From: Lutraria lutraria
Lineage: Eukaryota; Mollusca; Bivalvia; Venerida; Mactridae
Assembly: GCA_964023205.1 (NCBI GenBank)
Contig: OZ026848.1
Location: 734,501 to 798,500, forward strand
Reading direction: 5' to 3'
DNA: 64,000 bases
The notes beneath the pieces are model-generated. The model was not told the DNA's origin and made no database searches. It saw nothing but the letters and a program-made list of their open reading frames with translations. Position numbers and translations under genes: made by a program. Positions 27,401 to 39,493 of the stretch are shown here, piece after piece; position 1 is the stretch's first letter; the number at the start of each line of letters is the position of its first letter.

Positions 27401-28186
27401 GCATCAAATAATCAATTTTTTTATTACATAAAACGATAATGGTCTGACAGTTTTATTGAAACACTTAATCCACAGTGGTTGTCATTTTTTAATTCAGATT
27501 GCCGCCTTATTTGCGAAATGGATTTCAAAGCGAATTTCGGTGACTTGTAGCGGAAATGTTTATCTAGGGAACAGTGCCTATGGAATTTCTTTTAAGTCAA
27601 ACATCTAATGAACGAAGGGAGTTATCAAACTTGCATCTGAGGCACAGTTCCCTGCATTTTACTTATACAGTTATTCCATGGCTAATTGTTGTAATATATT
27701 TCTATTTACAGAGAAGTCATCGTTTTCAAAATTATGTTAATTACGTGCGATTTTTAATAATCTATAGAAGACCAACTAAATATATTTGTTTCACTTGCAA
27801 TAGACTTTCTACAGTGAGTTTATTTACGTATAAAATTAGTTAAATCACGGTTTAAGTTTTAAATTTATAAATTGATGAAACTTGATAACACCAGTCAGCC
27901 AGTCACGATACCTTAAGGTTTAATAGATTCAACCTTGTTCTAATTTAAAGATAAAAAATATTTATATCTTTCATAAGATATCAGTCGTGAAGTTAAACTG
28001 TGAGAAAGTAGGGACATAAATGATATACTTTTTGTGCAGGTACTTATTTAAAAACTATATCTTTTGCATATACAATTGCTCCAAAATTAAAGTTTTTTAA
28101 TACCACAATGGAAATAAGAGAATAATCATATGTCTTTTTTGTAAATTTCTTAGCTATTTTTTCAACTATTTTATATGTATTTATTG

Positions 28187-29073
28187 CAAATAAAGTTTAT
28201 AGAAAGTATCCTAGCGTCGGAAATCGTGAGGTATTACTATATAAACGTAAACATTATCGTATTATAAAACGGAAAGCTCGTGCGCGTTTTAAGGCCAAAC
28301 AAAAGGATTATTTGCATGATTTAGCTACATCCAATCCTCAGCAGTTTTGGGAGGGAGATAAAAAAGTTAAAATCAAACAATATTCAACGAGATACCAATA
28401 TTCCAAATGAAACTTTTTATAATTATTTTAAATCTATATATTCTGGTTGTTCTTCTTTTAGTAGAGATGATGTTGAGAATGTATTACTTAACCATAATAT
28501 TCAGGAATGTGATCGGTTAAATCGTATTTTTTAGTATAGATGAGGTAAAGTCAGCCGTATCGTCTCTAAAATCAGGTAAAAGTGGAGGTCTTGATGGTAT
28601 TATACCAGAAATGTTTATTTGTTGTTAAGATCTATTGGTTCCTTTGCTTTGTAATCTTTTTAATTATATGTATTTAAATTGTATATATCCAGATAGCTGG
28701 ACAATTTTCGCGGTATAACTCTTTCTAGTATAATTTCAAAAATTTTCGCTGTACTTTTAGATTTAAGAAATTTAGACTAAGAAAATAGGCTGAATGTAAT
28801 ACTCATTGGTCTGATTTTCAATTTGGCTTCCGTAAAGATAGAAGTACTGTTGATTGTATCTTTGTTTTGACTGCTTTAATTCAAAATGCGATTAATAACG
28901 ACTTCTGGTGTCAAACTGAAATCATTTTACTCAAAATTGAAAAATTTCGGCTGTCATCAATTTTAAAAATGTCGCGTCTGAAACTTTATGTTGCATAGTT
29001 TTCGTCACGGTAGAAAGGGGTGGTTGCCGCGGTGGCCCATTCAACTCGTGGCTCATTCAACCCCGGTCTCCAC
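28187..29073 (+). mobile_element. Non-LTR retrotransposon (LINE) relic with reverse-transcriptase fragments
   Basis: Translating in shifting frames gives pieces typical of LINE reverse transcriptases: KRKARARFKAKQ, SNPQQFWE, a piece like IDEVKSAVSSLKSGKSGGLDG (K-x-GKSGGLDGI, finger region), then FQFGFRKDRSTVDCIFVLTA. Stops and frameshifts separate them, for example after 28530 and at about 28625. The insertion is bordered by TATTTATTG at 28178-28186 and 29074-29082; the homologous place upstream of E (about 47580-47610) has one copy and no insert. It is non-functional. The part after about 28915 shows no RT similarity and may be a tail or another element. Confidence 0.8.
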
Positions 29074-29111
29074 TATTTATTGATAGTTTTCTTGATATTT
29101 CGTCTTTTTAG

Positions 29112-29400
29112 CTCACTTGAGCACTTTGTGCTCAGTGTGAGCTTTTGTGATTAGTTTCCGTCCGGTGTCGTGGGGCGTTAAACTTTACCTTGTGAACACA
29201 CTAAGGGTCACATTTTTATCTCAGTTTTCGCAAAACTTGGTCATAGTGTTAATATCGACAACATCTCGGACGAGTTCGATAATGTGCCACTTGGGGTGAA
29301 AAACTAGGTCATCAGGGCCAAATAAGGGAAAACCTTGTGAACACTCTAGAAGTCACTGTTTTGATTGGATCTTCACGAACTTTCTCAAAAATAGTATTGC
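29112..29400. repeat. Truncated 'ttttagctcac' dispersed repeat
   Basis: Matches the start of the 4171-5322 element closely: hairpin 'agctcacttgagcactttg', then 'aacatctcggacgagttcga' and 'ggccaaataagggaaaacct'. It stops after the first unit. Confidence 0.7.
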
Positions 29401-30109
29401 CCAATAGTGATTCTTTTTTCGATAATTACCTCGAATAGTATAATTTATCTAACGACACATTCTTCCATCTGTGTAAGAGTTTTTGCCCTCCTGAAAAAAC
29501 AGAAACATACTTATTTCTTTTGATACTGCAAGGTTACCTATATTTTTCTTTAACTGTTTGATTGATACTGCGCTCTTGCATCTTTTTACAATGAGTTTTC
29601 ATTGACATTGATGTTTGTTTTTCTTTTATGTATAAAAATGGGTTACCTCACAGACATCAATGCAAATGTAAGGGGAAGATAACTCAAAAGAATGTCATCG
29701 TTTATTAGGATCCTAACATCTTAAATGAAAATATAGATTAAATGATAAAAATGATTTTATTTGATTATTGCGAACAGCGTTCCAGACTGCAGTTTTTTTC
29801 TCGAATAAAAAAATACCAATGTATAAAAATGAAAAATGAATAATAATAGAAAAGAAAACAGATTTTTTTAAATTCTTAACAGCAATCTTCTACACTGCAG
29901 TTCACGACTCGCGAACAGCGAAATCGGTGGCTGCAGACTAGAACGCAGGTAATGAATTGCAGATATTTTTTAATTCGTGAACAAAAATATTTACGAATCT
30001 CATATTCGCATAACAAACGTCAAAATTCATTATTTCAATTTCAGTCGAAATCGAAGTGAGAGAAATTCATTCTTCGACAAAGAAAGTGTACTCTCAATAA
30101 AACTTCATC

Positions 30110-32114
30110 ATGCTTATAGCAACAGAGAGAGTGTTTTTTGTGATTGTTATTCTGGCAACAACGACTGCTCTTACTGACCGACAAGTTGTTACAGTGGAAA
30201 CAAATGTTGGAACTATCAATGGTTATGTGAAAGAGACAACATTTTTAGATAAAACTGCCGCAATTGATCGTTTTCAAGGAATACCTTTTGCCGAGGCTCC
30301 CGTCGGTGAGCGACGTTTTCAGAAACCTTTACCAAAAGCTCCTTTCAGTGAGCCTCTTGATGCATTTGTTCATGGAAGTATGTGTATGCAGATGTCGCTG
30401 TTTGACGAGTTGTTCAAGGGCGTCAAGTGCTCGTATTCTGAAGACTGTTTATATCTCAACATTTACGCGCCACACTCTAGAGAAAATTATCAAGAAAGTC
30501 TTCCTGTAATGGTTTGGATATACGGAGGAGGTTTCAATTTTGGATTTTCTGATAATTACATCGGTGATAACTTAGCAGCATATGGAAACGTGATCGTGGT
30601 CACGCTGAATTACCGCGTGTCATTGTGGGGATTTCTTAGTACAGGAGATGAAAACGCTCCTGGAAACGCGGGGCTATGGGATCAACATGTGGGTATAAAA
30701 TGGGTACATGACAATATAGCAGCATTTGGTGGTGATAATCAGAGAATTACCCTGTTCGGGGAATCAGCTGGGTCCGCTAGTGTTGTGTATCAAGCCTTAT
30801 ATCCCGGAAATAAAGGATTGTTTCAACGTGTTATAGGACAGAGTGGTAGCGTTGGATCGTATTGGGCAAGCAATGAAAATGTTCCAAAATTCACACAGCA
30901 TCTAGGTACCCGGACTGACTGCGCTAATGATGACCAAAAAGTATTGGTAGCGTGTCTTCAGCAAGTATCGAGTGATATTTTTGTTGAACTTATCTCAAAC
31001 GGAACTTTTGAGTCACATTTTCCTTCCCCATTTTCTCCCATTGAGGATGGTGACTTTATCACATATGATCCAAGGTCCGCTCTCAATGACGCTTTAGGAT
31101 CAAACGATTTATCTCCAGAAACTCTGGATATGTTTCAGAGTGTGGATATTATGATTGGTGTTAACTCTAATGAAGGAAGTATCGGAACGTCTCCATTCAT
31201 GGGAATTAAAGATAGAGAACTCTTCTTGCCGAGTAGGGATGATTTTGAGAAAAAGTTAACTCCATTTCTAATCAGTAAATTGTACACTAACGGTAACATT
31301 CAGCTACTAAGCGATATTGTTGTTGCTGAGTATACAAACTGGGAGAATCCTGATGAGCCGACTAATATCAGACAAGAATATGTTGACATGCATGGTGATG
31401 CGGCGTTCCTTGGCACTTTGTATGAAACTGTCAATAAGCACGCACATGCGTCGTCTGTTTCAAGCACTTATATGTACATGTTTGACGAACAACCTACTAC
31501 AATTTTACTTAACAATATATCCTGGTTTAGAGGTTTGGAACATGCTGGTGACTTACCTTTTGTATTTGGTTACAAATCATTCACAGACGAAGATGATGTA
31601 GGTGTTCTTTGGGAAAAACTGTTAGCCAAAGATGTAATGACACTATGGACAAACTTTGCAAAAACTGGGTAAGTACATTACCATCATAATATAATGCCTC
31701 TTCAAGCGAAATACACAAATGCTAACGCAACAGTTTTCGAATAAAGAGTAATATAGTGTACATCAAAATATGATTATATTTGAAATAATGATCTCTCTAC
31801 TGTTGGACTCTATATTTAAATTTCTTTTTGTGATTGTGTTTAAAAGACTTTGATGACATTTCAGAAACCCGAATGCGCCAGTAAGCCTTGGTTTCGACTG
31901 GTTACCTTACACACAGAAACACCAACATTACCTCCAGATATCACGTGACATGACGTCAAGAAACGTGAAACAACGTTGGAACACACGTAGAGCACATTTA
32001 TGGACAGATATTTTGCCAAAGGTGGCAAGAAATGATGCTTGTACCAAAAATGGTGAGACAAGTGATAATGGAGAGAATGGAACTTGCGATAAAGATGGTG
32101 GATGTACTCCGTAG
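30110..32114 (+). CDS. Secreted type-B carboxylesterase, array copy B
   Basis: Exons 30110-31668 and 31865-32114 give 602 residues. Signal peptide MLIATERVFFVIVILATTTA. Nucleophile Ser219 in FGESAGSASV, acid Glu355 in VNSNEGS (Asn precedes Glu; Gly in the others), His478 in LEHAGDLPFVFG, oxyanion loop IYGGGF, type-B signature EDCLYLNIYAP at 111-121. It differs from its neighbours in having an extra Cys at 107 inside the first disulfide loop (GVKCSYSEDC), the shortest variable segment around 297-308, and PHSRENYQES instead of PHSRHSNQES. The C-terminal tail keeps three Cys (DAC, GTC, GGC) and is acidic. A conserved acceptor at 30043-30044, 65 bases before the ATG, implies a noncoding first exon. 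The sequence after the stop codon differs from the other copies (insert about 32125-32628). Confidence 0.9.
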
Positions 32115-34099
32115 GTGTTTCAAGAAAAACTATAACAAAACGTTATAGGTAAATGAATTTCAAGAAGCAAATTGGTTTATGTTTTTTTGTATGAAGTTGC
32201 ATTTTTCATAAAGAATATTGTCTGTATATTTAATTCAATACAAGGGTATACAATATTTACATGATATGAGTAATACACATTATAATGGCAATCATGAAAA
32301 TTTGATAAATGAATAAATGCATGTATATAGTTCACAAGCACATTGTAATATCATACCCTACAACAATCAAATAGAATCAACCCTAAATGTGTTAACGAAA
32401 TAACCATAAATCTGAGCACTATCATACAACCACATTGAACTTCAAATAGCCACACAACAACTTATCTAGACAATGCCTTCATGATTTACTTACCTGTCAA
32501 CTATTAATAGATTCAGTCATCACCATTAGCCAATCAAATGGCCAGGAGTAGCCAAACTAGTAATATACACTACAGTAAGTACTCGCAAACAGCTATAGTA
32601 AACAAATACTCGTAAGTATAATTCGTCTATTCACAGATGTATTAACATGATATGATAAGACAATAAAACCTATTGTCACCAGTGACATATTTTATACCTT
32701 TAGTATGTGTATAAGCTATATGTTCACAAGAAACATTCAGGACAGTATTTAAAAAAATTATCTTACACAGATCGTTTTGTGACAGTCCATTTTGTTTGAC
32801 CACCCAAGCAAATATGTGATAAACGTACATGTATTACATAATATAATGCTATCTTAATTTGAATATGCTGTGCACGTAAACAGAAAAAATGAAGTTTTCA
32901 AATTGCTTATTCATTGATTTTTAATTGGCATCGTTTTTGTTTGAACAAATTTCTACCAGTAAAATAGATTTACTCAAGTAAATGTTTCTCACATTCTCCC
33001 AATACATTAAAACAATTTCTTAACATTGTTCGTGTATAATTTGCTTATTTACCATAATGATATTATTTACATTAGCCAAACAGTACCATTCAGTTGCATA
33101 CACTAACAGTGGAATTGTGAGATTCATACTCTGAAGCAAAGACAGCCATGAAAGAACATCTAATGCACAGAATAATATGACGTTTTGACAGATGAACAAT
33201 AACTATAAACTCAGATACAAAATTTAATTTGACATTACAGCTTATCATCTTACAAACAGTTGGTTTCAAATGTACTAATAATTATCACAGAATTTCAGTC
33301 TTTGCATGAAACAGGACTTTAGAGAACAGACTATGGAAATTACAAAAAAAACTCACAAAGGAGCTTTCATTTCTTTCAAATTAAATTAAAGTCAATACAC
33401 ATGTAATACATAAATGAATTTATCGATATGTTATAATTGTTTTATCAATTTGAAATACATCGTAAATGTTTACAATTCAACAATCACAAGAATTGCACTT
33501 CGGTGATATAAATTATCATTATCTTACTCCTCATACGGTATAGAGTTTTATTATATTTACTTAAGCGGTTCAATGACTAGTACCGTGTTCAAATACATGT
33601 TTATGGATAGAAGATATTTATATCTTTCATAAGAATTCAGTCGCTTTGAGAAAATCGGGATATATAAATGATATATTTCGTTGTGCAGGTACGCTTTAAA
33701 AGTTTTATATCTGCCTATGTAATTACTCAAAATCAAACTTTCTTAATGCAACAATAGAAATACAGGAATAATCATTAGCACAAAGTTTAGCTATTTTTAA
33801 AACTATTTTATATGTATTTATTCATAGTTTTCTAGATATCTAATATTTTTTTAAATAAAATTAATATATAAAAATAATTTCTACTTTCATCTGTAACCTG
33901 TTTTTGCATCAGTTGTACTATGATATGTCAAATACTGAATATATATACACATGTATATATGTTGAATAGATATTTCGGTACGCACGTTCTTTCCGAATCA
34001 GATTTCATAAAGTTTACCACCCGTTCCACAGGAATGTACACCGGGACAAACGACTGTCAATTTACCATTTTAGAAATTTAGCAATATGTATCTTATAAA

Positions 34100-34365
34100 C
34101 GTTGGGTTATGTTTGTTTGTTTGTTTGTTTTACGCCCCTTTCGATCAGTCACAGTCATATGAGGCGGACTGTTCACCTAACCATCGTTCTTAGGAAGAAC
34201 CAGTACTAGACTTCTATCCTCCGTTAGTAACTGCCTACTTTCTCACATAAAGAGACATGGTCGGTAGCTGGGATCGAACCTATGACCTTTCTGTCAGTTA
34301 GAGGTTACAGTGGTTTGAAGTCAGCGACCTTAACCACTCGAACACGGAGGCGGGTCAAACGTTGG
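34100..34365 (-). mobile_element. tRNA-derived SINE
   Basis: On the minus strand: 'ttcgagtggttaaggtcgct' (A-box region) followed by 'ggttcgatcccagctacc' (B box GGTTCGATCCC), then a body and an AAAC-type simple tail that reads as GTTT repeats (34110-34128) on the plus strand. The order head, body, short-repeat tail is diagnostic of a tRNA SINE. It has no tRNA acceptor pairing, so it is not a tRNA gene. Confidence 0.75.
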
Positions 34366-36178
34366 GATAAATTAATATATATATAGCGTATAACATATTT
34401 TACCAGTGCTCGCATTATTAGTCCTGTATATGCACTACATAGTGATTTGCTAGAAGCTATTTCCTATAATTACATAACATCATTTTTCTTGATTAGAATG
34501 TTCCTAATACCAGACAATAGCGTATCACATAGGCACTTACTCCCTTTTTAACTTATAAATGCATGCTGTCTTGTCAAACCCCACTGATTCTGGTATGGTA
34601 ATCTATTTATAGTTTTAGTCCTATCACACCTTTGTTTGAAGAATATTCCTATTTTTTGTCAATAAGTTTACAATGTTTCGGTTTCTATTAATATCGTTAA
34701 ACATGAGATTGTTTAGTTGAGAAAGTTCACAATTTTCAACACGACTTGCTTACAGCCAGAAACGAATAATATTAAAAGATTTATTAATCTTGTGATTTTG
34801 TCAAAATGGTATTTCCATAATTCACCATAGACAAAATTATTCTGATTTGTCTGCAATGCACATCATCTGGGAATATAATATAAATATACAATTAGTCACA
34901 TTGTCCATGGATAAACAACTAAAGAATACAAGATGTATTTTATAAACACCATGTTCCCTCCGCTTGCCCTTTTTGAAAATACTCAGGTCCTGTAGAGGTT
35001 GTCACGATGAACCAAGATATGATGTTTGACGATTGGAGGTGGTAGCGTTCTGATTTAATAGGCAAGGTTAAAGTTTGGTACAGGCAAACAAAGGGTCGTA
35101 AATCTGCTAAAAATACAGAAGTAGTTGCTAAAAAAAGAGTATTTCTCGATATATTACATATGCACCAAATAAACAAAAGGCAATAATTCCGTCAAAATTT
35201 ATCGAATCATAAAACCTTTATAACATGCATTGGGTATCTCGATAACAATAGTTCCATGAATAAATTTGTTCAGAAAAATTACCATTCTATAGATAGATTT
35301 TAATGTTTAATGCTTGTTCGCTTAAAGCTTCAAACAAATGAACTATTTCAAACATTATTAAGTTTATTACTAAATTAACTCTTGTCTTGCCATTAGAGAA
35401 AACTGATTTAATATTAAATGTCCAACATATTCCCAGGTACTTCCGACAATAACAATTAGTAAAAAAGTAGGGTTAATCAATACATCTTAAACAAATATAC
35501 CATCAATAGTTCTCAATTAGTGTTCGTTTGTGAACTATAACCTTTGTGGTTTAATATGAAGTAATCTTTGAATCGCGAACTATATTCCAGAACGCGATAC
35601 AGAACAAATACTTTATATTATTATATGACTTGTGCCATGGCTCATCATTATTTGTATACACAAATATACATACTGATTACTAAACAGTCGGTAGATCAAA
35701 CAAAATTGCTAATTAAATAAAGTTTTATAATTAAGTCAGCTATATAATGTGGAGACATACAGGTAATGTATAAATAACACATTCAAACTAAAAATAATTA
35801 ACTCATGAACGAAGGCTTCTTTTATCTATTTGGCGATCATCCAAACTTTGCCAATACCTTGATTTGTGAGCAGTTTTATCTGAATGTTTAACTTGAAAAA
35901 CACCAGTACTTAATAATACGGAACATTTGATGGGAATTAAACGCCCAATTTACCTTATATATGCCTAATGTATTTAACATTCAGAAAACGACGATAGATT
36001 TAGTAAATCACCATATGTCTTATGTGTATCAAAGCACGAGCCTACGTATAGAGCCTACATAATAAGAGTCAAAAATTGACAGAACATTTTAGCAACAAAA
36101 ATGTACGGCATTAATACATTACCGGTTAGGTGTTTATTTTAAAAAGTGCCAAGATGATTGACAGCTGTGGTACCTCTT

Positions 36179-36622
36179 AATATTCAATGGTGGTACACTA
36201 CGTCATCAGTTGGTTTACTCCGGACCTTCCATCTGTAAACATCGTATCTTGACTCACAGGTAACATTGCCTTATTTTTGTATGAAATCTTAAAATGACGT
36301 AGCGCGCCAAGAATTTACAACTGTACTTTATGTATAAGTCTGTAGTTAGAATCTTTGATAAATGCCTGAAACCGGGATTACGTGTTTTGCATTTTTGTGG
36401 CAAACTGTATCCGGGCCGGCCCATTCAGAAAAATACTTTATCCCGTGTTCACGCCTAGATGAACCATAAACACCATTTCACAATTTCTTTAGTTACAATA
36501 GTCGTTCCTTGGTGCTCTTTATTATTTTCCTTTATTTTTTTATGTTCTTACAATAAAAAAAAAAACATTTCATTTGAGAAACGACAGGTGCTCGATGACG
36601 TAGTGTACTACCATTGAATATT
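36179..36622. mobile_element. MITE with 29-bp terminal inverted repeats
   Basis: The arms 36179-36207 and 36594-36622 are inverted copies with one mismatch (core 'aatattcaatggt' ... 'acactacgtcatc'). The interior of about 390 bp has no ORF. It lies about 0.9 kb upstream of esterase C. The target duplication is unclear. Confidence 0.75.
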
Positions 36623-37486
36623 GCCCCTCGTGAGACTATTGTTCTGATGAAAATAATATTTCTCGCTTCCTAATACCATCTTTTTCCGTTTTTATTGAAT
36701 TGCCCTCTAAACACAAACTATTACAGCACGTGTGTAAAAGATCTAAATTAAGCTCTGAATGAGACTAAGCCAACATCGCCATATCATCAGCGAATAGGAG
36801 AAGAAATAAAATAACATCATTAAATTTCAAACCGGAAACTACTGATGAAAGTCAATGCAATGCAGATTGTTAACCCGTCAAGTGTGATGCCGCATAGTAT
36901 ATCTAAGTTATCGTGTGTCCATGTTTAACTTGTTCAGGTGTGATATCGCCGAATGTGTTATATTTTGACAGAGATTGGTTAGAGTACATATGTATAATTG
37001 TGTAAAAACAACCCTTGTGATTTTCATAAAACAACTGATTCGCGAACATTATTCTAGAACGTAGTTCACGACTGAAGATATTTTGAATGAAAATAGAACT
37101 TTAAAACAAAATGAATGAAGTGTATTCCAGAATTCATTAGTCGCAAATAATATTCACAAATAATATGAAAACATAAAGAAAAATCAGTTAATTTGATGAC
37201 AACATGTAAATAGTATGAAGTAACATGTAATCAATTGATGAAAACACGATAGCATGCAACGTATGAACTTTGTTTGTGATAGCTATGAAATATAATGTTT
37301 AGGGATGGTAATAAGTATTTATCTAGATAGTAATTCGAACGTTTCGTCAGTCATGCATGTGAAAATATTTCGATCCTAATACTCACATAACAAACGTAAA
37401 AGTTGATTATTTCAATTTCAGACGACATCGAGGTGGGGGATATTCATTCTTCGACAAGGAACGTGTACTCTGAATAAAACTTCATC

Positions 37487-39493
37487 ATGCTTGTAGCACC
37501 TGGTAGTGTGTTTTTTGCGGTTGTTATTTTGGCAACAACGACTGCTCTTACTGACCGACAAGTTGTTACAGTGGAAACAAATGTTGGAACTATCAATGGT
37601 TATGTAAAAGAGACAACATTTTTAGATAAAACTGTCGCAATTGATCGTTTTCAAGGAATACCTTTTGCCGAGGCTCCCGTTGGTGAGTTACGATTTCAGA
37701 AACCTTTACCAAAAGCTCCTTTCAGTGAGCCACTTGATGCATTTGCTCATGGAAATATGTGTATGCAGATGTCGCTATTTGATGAATTTTTTAAGGGCAT
37801 CAAATTTTCGTATGCAGAAGACTGCTTATATCTCAACATGTATGCCCCACATTCAAGACATAGTAACCAAGAAAGTCTTCCTGTAATGGTTTGGATATAC
37901 GGAGGAGGTTTCAACTTTGGATTTTCTGATTATTACCTCGGTGATAATATTGCTGCACATGGAAACGTGATCGTGGTCACCCTGAATTACCGCGTGTCAT
38001 TGTGGGGATTTCTTAGTACAGGAAATGAAAACGCTCCTGGAAACGCGGGGCTATGGGATCAACATGTGGGTATAAAATGGGTTCATGACAATATAGCAGC
38101 ATTTGGTGGTGATAATCAGAGAATAACCTTGTTCGGGGAATCAGCTGGGTCCGCTAGTGTAATGTATCAAGCCTTATATCCCGGAAATAAAGGATTGTTT
38201 CACCGTGTTATAGGACAGAGTGGTAGTGTTGGATCATATTGGGCAAGCAATGAAAATATTCCTAAGTACACACAGCGTTTAGCTACCCTGACTGACTGCA
38301 CTGATGATGATTCAAAGGCATTGATAGCGTGTCTTCAGAAAGTTTCGAATGATGTGTTTATTGAACTTATCTCAAATTTAACATCTGGTTTATCTGATTC
38401 ACTTTTCCCATTGTCTCCCGCTGAGGATGGTGACTTTATCACATATGATCCTAGGTCCACCTTCAATGACGCTTTAGGATCAAACGATTTATCTCCAGAA
38501 ACTCTGGATATGTTTCAGAGTGTGGATATAATGACTGGTGTTAACTCTGGCGAAGGTAGTCTCGGAATGTCTCCATTGGCGGGAATTGAAGATAGTGAAG
38601 CCTTCCTGCCGAGTAGGGATGATTTTGAGAAAAAATTCACTACATTACTAGTTAGTAATGTTTACCCTAACTGTAACATTCAGAAACTTAGTGATCTTGT
38701 TGTCGCAGAGTATACAAACTGGGAGAATCCTGATGAGCCGACTAATATCAGACAAGAATATGTTGACATGCAGGGAGACGCGGCATTCCTTGGCTCTTTG
38801 TATGAAACTGTCAATAAGCATGCACAAGTGTCGTCTGCTTCTGGCACTTATATGTACATGTTCGATGAACAACTGACTACGCCTTTATTCATCAATATAT
38901 CCTGGTTTAGAGGTTTGGAACATGGTGGTGACCTACCATTTGTATTTGGTTACAAATCATTCACAGACGAAGAAGATGTAGGAGTTCTATGGGAAAGACT
39001 TTTAGCTAAAGATGTAATGACACTATGGACAAACTTTGCCAAAACGGGGTGAGTACTTTACAATCATAGTATGATGCCTCTTCAAGAAAAATATCCTCTT
39101 GCTATCACAACAGTTTTCGAACAAAGAGTAATTCAGTGTGCACTAAAATCAAATCATACGTGACATCATCATTTCTTGACTGTGGGACTCTATCTGTGAA
39201 ATATTTTTGTTATTGTGTTAAAAAGAATTTGATATTGTTTCAGAGACCCAAATTCGCCAGTAAGCCTTGATCTCGACTGGTTACCTTACACACAGAAACA
39301 CCAACATTATCTCCAGATATCACGTGACATGACGTCAAGAAACGTGAAACAACGCTGGAACACACGTAGAGCACATTTATGGACAGATATTTTGCCAAAG
39401 ATAGTCAGAAATGATGCTTGTACCAAACCTGGAGAGAGAAGTGATAATGAAGAAAATGGAACCTGTGAAAAAGATGGTGGATGTTCTCCATAG
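37487..39493 (+). CDS. Secreted type-B carboxylesterase, array copy C
   Basis: Exons 37487-39048 (donor gtgagt, where the others use gtaag) and 39244-39493 give 603 residues. Signal peptide MLVAPGSVFFAVVILATTTA. Ser219 (FGESAGS), Glu356 (NSGEGS) and His479 (LEHGGDLPFVFG; Gly after His where the other copies have Ala) form the triad; oxyanion loop IYGGGF; type-B signature EDCLYLNMYAP. The loop before the first disulfide closes reads MSLFDEFFKGIKFSYA, different in each copy. The last exon opens DPNSP rather than NPNAP and carries KPGERSDNEENGTC. Conserved acceptor at 37420-37421. Upstream lies a 445-bp MITE. Likely extracellular; substrate unknown. Confidence 0.9.

Larger units (their letters stand above)
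26411..30044. repeat. Intergenic A-B: shared flanks, hAT-MITE end, LINE relic, dispersed repeat
   Basis: 26411-27150 is the 3' flank module found after every copy ('ttattgtcaccag', 'tgacagtccattttg', 'atcacattctctcaatacat'), with an AATAAA at 26669-26674. 27147-27400 is an end of the hAT-like MITE. 27880-28186 and 29083-29110 are the 5' flank module shared with the intervals before C, D and E, split by the LINE relic. 29112-29400 is a truncated 'ttttagctcac' repeat. 29550-29710 matches A and E upstream sequence. No other gene was seen. Confidence 0.6.
32115..37421. repeat. Intergenic B-C: shared flanks with inserts
   Basis: 32125-32628 is found only here. 32640-33290 is the shared 3' flank module. 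33590-33870 and 35515-37421 are shared 5' flank modules ('gtgaactataacctttgtgg', 'gattcgcgaac'). 34100-34365 is a SINE and 36179-36622 a MITE. 34370-35515 holds nothing I recognise. No additional gene was seen; the ATG-open stretches are short and unconserved. Confidence 0.55.

Noticed and set aside
34100..34365. tRNA gene on the minus strand
   Set aside because: A and B boxes are present, but no acceptor stem or proper anticodon arm. It is a SINE.
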